Assembly (NCBI GenBank): GCA_002437585.1
Contig: DJQM01000025.1
Coordinates: 8,848 to 20,038, forward strand
DNA: 11,191 nucleotides
Reading direction: 5' to 3'
Source of the DNA: Clostridiales bacterium UBA6386
GTDB taxonomy: Bacteria > Bacillota > Clostridia > Oscillospirales > Oscillospiraceae
The translations under genes and the position numbers were made by a program. The notes under the pieces are model-generated. The model ran no database searches and had not been told where the DNA came from. It was given only the letters and a program-made list of their open reading frames with translations. This document shows, in pieces, positions 7,519 through 11,191 of the stretch. Position 1 is the stretch's first letter. Each line of letters opens with the position of its first letter.

Positions 7519-7530
7519 CCGGGGAATCAG

Positions 7531-7568
7531 AAAAAATAAGGGGTGTTGCAGACTGCCGCAACACCCCT
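7531..7568 (-). terminator. Intrinsic terminator of the glmM unit
   Basis: On the minus strand, GGGGTGTTGC and GCAACACCCC form a perfect 10-bp stem (11 with the closing A-T pair) around an 8-nt loop, followed by TTATTTTTT. The plus-strand side has no comparable T-tract, so it acts on minus-strand transcripts. It lies about 100 nt beyond the glmM stop codon, past the palindromic element. Confidence 0.9.
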
Positions 7569-7595
7569 CATTTAGCACTATCTATGCCTTGTGTA

Positions 7596-7645
7596 TGTAG
7601 GGGCGGCCATTGGCCGCCCGCGGGCGACGAATCGCCGCCCCTACA
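7596..7645. repeat. 50-bp triple-hairpin palindromic element
   Basis: The outer arms TGTAGGGGCGGC (7596-7607) and GCCGCCCCTACA (7634-7645) are perfect 12-bp inverted repeats. Inside are a near-perfect hairpin (GGGCGGCCA / TGGCCGCCC, 7601-7619, one base between arms) and a smaller one (GGCGA / TCGCC around CGAA, 7623-7636). The element could thus fold as one long stem or as two adjacent hairpins. GTAGGGGCGG-type elements are, to my knowledge, common between genes of gut Clostridia and behave like REP/MITE-type repeats. The first 11 bases recur at 11173-11183. It lies in the transcribed 3' region of glmM. Confidence 0.85.
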
Positions 7646-7665
7646 AATTCTTTCAAGATACATCC

Positions 7666-9051
7666 TCAGACTGCGTGACCCTTGCGCTTGATGACCTCCA
7701 CCACGGAGTCCACCAGGTCATTGCAGAGCACCTTGTTCTCGGCCTCCACCATCACCCGGATGACCGGCTCGGTACCGGATTCCCGCACCAGGATCCGGCC
7801 GGTGTCCCCCAGAGTGGCGGTTACAGAGGCCACCGCCGCCTGGACATCGGGGTCGGACTGAGCCGCTGCCTTGTCGGCCACCCGCACGTTCTTGAGCACC
7901 TGGGGATAGAAGATGAAGCCCTCGCACAGCTGGCTCAGGGTCTTCTTTCTCGCCAGCATGACCTCCATGACCTTCAGGCTTGTGAGAATGCCGTCGCCGG
8001 TGGAGGCGTACTTGGAGAAGATGATGTGGCCGCTCTGCTCGCCGCCGATCCGGCAGCCGTTCTGAACCATGTACTCGTAGACGTACTTGTCGCCTACCTT
8101 GGTCTTGGCATAGTCGATGCCCAGCTCGTCAAAGGCCTTGTAAAGGCCGAAGTTGCTCATCACCGTGGTGACCACCGTGTTCATCAAGAGCTTGCCCCGC
8201 TCCTTCAGGTACTTGCCGTAGATGTAGAGAATGTGGTCGCCGGTGATGACCTCGCCCTTCTCGTCCACGCACAGGCAACGGTCAGCGTCGCCGTCGTAGG
8301 CAAAGCCTACGTCCAAGCCGTTGTCCACCACGAACTTCTGCAGATTCTCGATGTGGGTGGAACCGGCGTTCATGTTGATGTTGTAGCCGTCCGGCTCGGC
8401 GTTGATGACGTAGGTCTTGGCGCCCAGAGCGTCGAAGACAGACTTGGCGATGTTCCAGGAGGCACCGTTGGCGCAGTCCAGACCTACCCGCATCCCCTTG
8501 AAGGAATAGATGCCCAGGGAGATCAGGTAGCCGATGTACCGGTTCCGGCCGGCCACATGGTCAACCGTCCGGCCGATCTGATCCCGCTTGGCCAGGGGTA
8601 GCTCCGGCCAATGCTTGCCGAAGGCCTCCAGATTCCCGTCCAGATAAGCCTCCACCAAGGAGATCACGCTCTCGTCCATCTTCTCGCCGAAGCTGTTGAT
8701 GAGCTTGATGCCGTTGTCGTAGTAGGGGTTGTGGCTGGCGGAGATCATAATGCCGCAGTCGAAGCTCTCCGTCCGGGCGACGTAGGCCACGGAGGGGGTG
8801 GTGGTGACGTGCAGCAGGTAGGCGTCCGCGCCGGAGGCCACCAGGCCGCCCACCAGAGAGTACTCGAACATATAGCTGGAGCGGCGGGTGTCCTTGCCGA
8901 TGACGATCCGGGCAGGGCCGTCGTCGCCCTTGCGCCGGTTCAGCTGGGTGTAGTACCAGCCCAGGAAGCGGCCTACCTTGTAGGCGTGGTCAGCGGTCAG
9001 GGTGCAGTTGGCTTCGCCCCGGAAGCCGTCGGTTCCAAAATATTTGCCCAT
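7666..9051 (-). CDS. glmM: Phosphoglucosamine mutase
   Basis: GlmM interconverts glucosamine-6-phosphate and glucosamine-1-phosphate in the cytosol, an essential step toward UDP-GlcNAc for peptidoglycan. The 461-residue length is close to the family norm of about 450. All four alpha-D-phosphohexomutase signatures are visible: the phosphoserine loop ISASHNP (103-109, active serine S106), the Mg2+ loop DGDADR (253-258), the sugar-specificity loop GEQSGHI (337-343) and the phosphate-binding loop RESGTEP (423-429). The N-terminus MGKYFGTDGFRG is typical. The start at 9051 is fixed by AAGGAG about 8 nt upstream and by homology; the open frame extends 40 codons further but overlaps the preceding gene and has low-complexity content. 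It lies 19 nt after the beta-helix protein gene and shares its promoter. Confidence 0.97.
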   Translation of the reverse strand: MGKYFGTDGFRGEANCTLTADHAYKVGRFLGWYYTQLNRRKGDDGPARIVIGKDTRRSSYMFEYSLVGGLVASGADAYLLHVTTTPSVAYVARTESFDCGIMISASHNPYYDNGIKLINSFGEKMDESVISLVEAYLDGNLEAFGKHWPELPLAKRDQIGRTVDHVAGRNRYIGYLISLGIYSFKGMRVGLDCANGASWNIAKSVFDALGAKTYVINAEPDGYNINMNAGSTHIENLQKFVVDNGLDVGFAYDGDADRCLCVDEKGEVITGDHILYIYGKYLKERGKLLMNTVVTTVMSNFGLYKAFDELGIDYAKTKVGDKYVYEYMVQNGCRIGGEQSGHIIFSKYASTGDGILTSLKVMEVMLARKKTLSQLCEGFIFYPQVLKNVRVADKAAAQSDPDVQAAVASVTATLGDTGRILVRESGTEPVIRVMVEAENKVLCNDLVDSVVEVIKRKGHAV

Positions 9052-9070
9052 AAAGAAAACTCCTTTTCGG

Positions 9071-9727
9071 TTACTTCTTTTCGACGACCACGCCGCCGGT
9101 TTTCCAGATGCTGTTTGCCGGGACCACGCCCCGGACGCAGGAGGTGGGGTAGATGTTGGTGTGCGGGCCAATGACCGTGCCGGGATTCAGGACGCTGTTG
9201 CAGCCCACTTCCACAAAATCGCCCAGCATGGCGCCGAATTTCTTCAGACCGGTTTCGATCTGCTCGTTTCCGTCCTTCACAACCACCAGGGTCTTGTCGG
9301 ACTTGACATTGGAGGTCAGGCTGCCCGCGCCCATGTGGGACCTGTAGCCTAAGATGCTGTCGCCGACGTAGTTGTAGTGGGGGGTCTGGACATTGTCGAA
9401 AAGAATCACGTTTTTCAGTTCCACGGAGTTGCCCACCACGCAGTTGGCACCCACCAGGGCACTTCCCCGGATGAAGGCGCAGTGGCGCACCTCGGTGCCC
9501 GGGCCGATGATGCAGGGGGCGCCCAGGTAGGCCGTGGGAGCCACCGTGGCGGTGTTATGAACCCAGACAGAGGGAGAGACCTCCCTATAATCGCAGCCCA
9601 GGGTGGATCCCAGGGACAGGATCAGACTTTTGATGCCGGAAAGTGCCTGCCAGGGATATTCAAAGCCGGATAAATAGCTTCCCGCCAGGCTGTGGCTCAG
9701 GTCGTAAAGCTCGCTGGTTTGATACAC
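9071..9727 (-). CDS. Left-handed beta-helix acyltransferase, GlmU C-domain-like
   Basis: This 218-residue protein has a helical N-terminus (about 1-50, with LYDLSHSLAGSYLSGFEYPW). A hexapeptide-repeat left-handed beta helix follows (about 53-205), with blocks such as APTAYLG, APCIIGPG, GSALVGANCVVGNSVEL and GCNSVLNPGTVIG. PHYNYVGDSILG (116-127) aligns by eye with the HLxYxGDxxxG region of GlmU, which would make H117 the counterpart of the acetyltransferase catalytic histidine. MGAGSLTSNVKSDK (132-145) resembles the following GlmU segment. The nucleotidyltransferase domain is absent. Such proteins are often annotated as UDP-N-acetylglucosamine pyrophosphorylase, but the sequence better supports acetyl transfer, possibly to glucosamine-1-phosphate. 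It starts with GTG at 9727-9725, with GGGAGG 7 nt before, and is co-transcribed with glmM. Confidence 0.85.
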   Translation of the reverse strand: MYQTSELYDLSHSLAGSYLSGFEYPWQALSGIKSLILSLGSTLGCDYREVSPSVWVHNTATVAPTAYLGAPCIIGPGTEVRHCAFIRGSALVGANCVVGNSVELKNVILFDNVQTPHYNYVGDSILGYRSHMGAGSLTSNVKSDKTLVVVKDGNEQIETGLKKFGAMLGDFVEVGCNSVLNPGTVIGPHTNIYPTSCVRGVVPANSIWKTGGVVVEKK

Positions 9728-9774
9728 GATGGATCCTCCCTTGACGCTCGAAAAATGTCAAAACAACCGCCGAT

Positions 9775-9803
9775 ACTATACAACAAATTGGACACAATGT
9801 CAA
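9775..9803 (-). promoter_or_regulatory. Strong sigma-A promoter of the beta-helix/glmM unit
   Basis: On the minus strand, a perfect TTGACA (9803-9798), a 17-bp spacer and TATAGT (9780-9775) form the best promoter in the window. A small imperfect palindrome, GACA-CAA-TGTC (9791-9801), overlaps the -35 box and the start of the spacer; it could be an operator but is too short to call. Confidence 0.8.
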
Positions 9804-9845
9804 TGCGCGGAAGCGAAAACGTATAAATTCCAATAAAAAGTTTAC

Positions 9846-9874
9846 AAAAAGGAAGCCGCACTGGCGGCTTCCTT
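9846..9874 (-). terminator. Intrinsic terminator of the LCP gene
   Basis: A perfect 11-bp stem (AAGGAAGCCGC / GCGGCTTCCTT) with a 4-nt loop is followed on the minus strand by TTT, so the run of T is TTTTT including the end of the stem. It lies 14 nt after the stop codon and upstream of the beta-helix/glmM promoter, separating the two units. Confidence 0.88.
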
Positions 9875-9888
9875 GGTAACGTGTTTTT

Positions 9889-10872
9889 TCAGCCCAGCAG
9901 GGATTTGCGGAGCGTCTCCCGGTTGGCCTGCAGATCGGGTACAAGCACCGCCATGCCGTCTACCTTCTCGTCCCGGAAGGCACCGTCCGCGGGAATCCGC
10001 TGGCTGGCGATTTCGCTGCCCGGAAGCTTGGGCAGGATTTCCATGGCCAGCAGCACCAGCTGGCCGTAATTCAGGTCGGTGCTGATCAGCGGCAGGAGGG
10101 CATCCATCACCTTCAGAAGCTCCCGCCAGCTAATGGAGCGGTAACGATCCAGCAGAGCCTCCAGGAGCTTTCGCTGACGGCTGGTGCGGCTGAAATCCCC
10201 GTTGTCATCCAGCTTGCGGATTCGGGCATAGATCAGAGCTTCCCAGCCGGTGAGATTCTGCTTTCCCTCGGTCAGATTGTTCCAGCCGGTGTGGGAATTG
10301 ATCTCCTCGGCCTCGTCCGCCCGAAGCTCGATCTCCACGCCCCCCAGCAGATCGACGATTTCGGAAAAGCTGGAGAAATCCACCTCCAGGTTTCCATCGA
10401 TGTGCAGGCCGAAGTTTTCCTTCAGGGTTTCGTCCAGCAGCTCGGTGCCCCCTTCGTAGTAGGCGGCGTTGATCCGGTTGCTGCCGTGGCCGGGAATGGG
10501 CAGGTACATGTCCCGGAGAAAGGAGGTCAGGGTGATGTTGCCGGTTTTCCGGTGGTAGGTTACAAGCAGCATGGTGTCCGACCGGGCGGATTCCGCATCC
10601 CGCTGGTCGCTGCCCACCAGCAGCAGATTCACAATGCCGCTGCCGGTGCCGCCGATGAGGTCAGCCGAGGGGAGAGCCTTGTCCCCCAGGTTCGTGACGA
10701 AGGCACCCAGCCGGGTGCCGAAGGAGGCGGTGGGCTGGGTGTAGTGAAGCTTTCCCAGTACCTGCTGAAACAGAGCCGTGGCACCGGCCAGCACCGCCAG
10801 CACGATGGCAAGCATCAGGCACAGTAGCTTCATGAGAAACCGGGGGAAGCTGTCATGCTGTTTTCGTTTCAT
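9889..10872 (-). CDS. LytR-CpsA-Psr (LCP) family cell-wall polymer ligase
   Basis: LCP proteins transfer undecaprenyl-linked anionic polymers or capsule onto peptidoglycan at the outer face of the membrane. This 327-residue protein has a basic N-terminus and one membrane helix (about 12-37), consistent with a type II anchor. The LCP domain runs from about 80 to 240 with its usual landmarks: NLLLVGSDQRDAESARSDTMLL (82-103, conserved R98/D99-type residues), SFLRDMYLPIPG (117-128), RINAAYYEGG (133-142), and the Arg/Asp-rich ARIRKLDDNGDFSRTSRQR (216-234). A helical tail follows. The ATG at 10872 has AGGAGG 8 nt upstream; a frame starting at 10956 runs back into the leader and is rejected. It is a monocistronic unit with clear promoter and terminator. 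Confidence 0.95.
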   Translation of the reverse strand: MKRKQHDSFPRFLMKLLCLMLAIVLAVLAGATALFQQVLGKLHYTQPTASFGTRLGAFVTNLGDKALPSADLIGGTGSGIVNLLLVGSDQRDAESARSDTMLLVTYHRKTGNITLTSFLRDMYLPIPGHGSNRINAAYYEGGTELLDETLKENFGLHIDGNLEVDFSSFSEIVDLLGGVEIELRADEAEEINSHTGWNNLTEGKQNLTGWEALIYARIRKLDDNGDFSRTSRQRKLLEALLDRYRSISWRELLKVMDALLPLISTDLNYGQLVLLAMEILPKLPGSEIASQRIPADGAFRDEKVDGMAVLVPDLQANRETLRKSLLG

Positions 10873-10946
10873 AAAGGATGCCTCCTGGATAAGCGGTGAT
10901 AGAAAAGGGTATGCAGAGCCGCTCCCCTTTATGCGTCGTTGCCAAT

Positions 10947-10975
10947 AGGATAGCACAACAGTGACCTTTTTTCAA
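10947..10975 (-). promoter_or_regulatory. Promoter of the LCP gene
   Basis: On the minus strand, TTGAAA (10975-10970), a 17-bp spacer and TATCCT (10952-10947) form a good sigma-A-type promoter. The leader of roughly 70 nt contains a possible weak AAAGGG/CCCTTT hairpin but no riboswitch that I recognise. Confidence 0.6.
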
Positions 10976-11093
10976 CCAATCATGCAGCGGACGCCATTGG
11001 TGCGGCCCCTTCCAGGGATTCCCTCCGGTCACAATCCGTTTCCCCTGTTCCCCCTTAGCTCCCCGATGTTAATGTCGTCAACTCAAGGATTTC

Positions 11094-11141
11094 AGGGGTC
11101 GATGCCCACATCGACCCAGCGATGGGCAATTGCAAAATTGC
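11094..11141. repeat. Double-hairpin palindromic repeat
   Basis: AGGGG is followed by a perfect 9-bp inverted repeat (GGGTCGATG at 11096-11104, CATCGACCC at 11109-11117, 4-nt loop). After a short AGCGAT spacer comes a second, weaker hairpin (GCAAT at 11126-11130, ATTGC at 11137-11141). The order AGGGG, hairpin, GCG spacer, GGGC, small hairpin matches the 7596-7645 element although the stem sequences differ. Confidence 0.7.
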
Positions 11142-11172
11142 ACCGCAACATCGGCGACAACGCGCAACGTCC

Positions 11173-11191
11173 TGTAGGGGCGGACGACCCT
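11173..11191. repeat. Partial GTAGGGGCGG-type element cut by window end
   Basis: TGTAGGGGCGG at 11173-11183 is identical to the first 11 bases of the 50-bp element at 7596, then diverges (ACGACCCT). The rest of the element would lie beyond the window. Confidence 0.6.

Larger units (their letters stand above)
10976..11191. other. Gene-free repeat-bearing intergenic region
   Basis: With the LCP leader, the gene-free stretch runs from 10873 to the window end (over 300 bases). Apart from the LCP promoter, it contains the paired hairpins at 11094-11141, a distant inverted pair CCGATGTT (11063-11070) and AACATCGG (11147-11154), and the start of a GTAGGGGCGG element at 11173. No coding potential or tRNA-like fold was seen. 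Confidence 0.7.

Noticed and set aside
7540..7567. Bidirectional terminator
   Set aside because: Only the minus-strand side has a T-tract; the plus-strand continuation (TCATTTAGC) is too poor in T, and there is no plus-strand gene before it.
7591..8601. Plus-strand open frame (336 codons) opposite glmM
   Set aside because: It is the reverse-frame shadow of glmM and starts inside the palindromic repeat; its His/Val/Asp-rich translation has no known fold.
9052..9171. N-terminal extension of glmM by 40 codons
   Set aside because: It would overlap the end of the beta-helix gene and gives a Thr/Ser/Pro-rich leader not found in GlmM. A good ribosome site and the canonical MGKYFGTDGFRG start lie at 9051.
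10873..10956. N-terminal extension of the LCP protein
   Set aside because: It covers the leader and the AGGAGG site; the ATG at 10872 gives the expected short basic segment followed by a membrane anchor.
7596..11191. CRISPR array or tRNA-like structures among the repeats
   Set aside because: The repeats are few, palindromic and not regularly spaced, and no cloverleaf with a plausible anticodon arm could be drawn.

Overview
The window is a compact, roughly 58% GC bacterial chromosome segment. All nine recognisable genes lie on the minus strand, so the window's right end is upstream and its left end is downstream. Near-consensus AGGAGG-type ribosome binding sites, sigma-A-like promoters, the gene families and GTAGGGGCGG-type palindromic intergenic repeats suggest a gut-type member of the Clostridia (Bacillota), probably near the Oscillospiraceae/Ruminococcaceae. 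That placement is inference. No tRNA, rRNA, CRISPR array, transposase or phage gene was seen.

Layout from upstream to downstream. (1) 11191-10976 has no gene. It holds a cluster of inverted repeats and the first 19 bases of a repeat element that runs off the window. (2) 10975-9846 is a single-gene unit with promoter, LytR-CpsA-Psr wall-polymer ligase and terminator. (3) 9803-7531 is a two-gene unit with the strongest promoter in the window (perfect TTGACA, 17-bp spacer, TATAGT). It encodes a left-handed beta-helix acyltransferase-like protein and the phosphoglucosamine mutase GlmM, and ends in a strong terminator. A 50-bp triple-hairpin repeat sits in the 3' untranslated region between glmM and that terminator. 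(4) 7518-4407 is a three-gene unit: a small helical protein, a VWA-domain protein with a degenerate zincin-like motif, and a MoxR-type AAA+ ATPase. (5) 4400-2606 carries a large polytopic membrane protein resembling GT-C glycosyltransferases, with its own promoters and a terminator that begins at the stop codon. (6) 2603-145 is a four-gene unit: an XRE-type regulator fused to four membrane helices, 5-formyltetrahydrofolate cyclo-ligase, a membrane protein with a PH-like tail, and a DUF1643 protein.

Functionally, much of the window concerns the cell envelope. GlmM makes glucosamine-1-phosphate, the neighbouring beta-helix protein may acetylate it on the way to UDP-GlcNAc, the LCP protein attaches polymers to peptidoglycan, and the GT-C-like protein may move sugars at the membrane. 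The ATPase/VWA module is a chaperone-like pair whose client is unknown. The most unusual content is the set of structured repeats and the ATPase/VWA/small-protein operon. Most other genes are ordinary housekeeping genes, and I found no clear case for a wholly new system.
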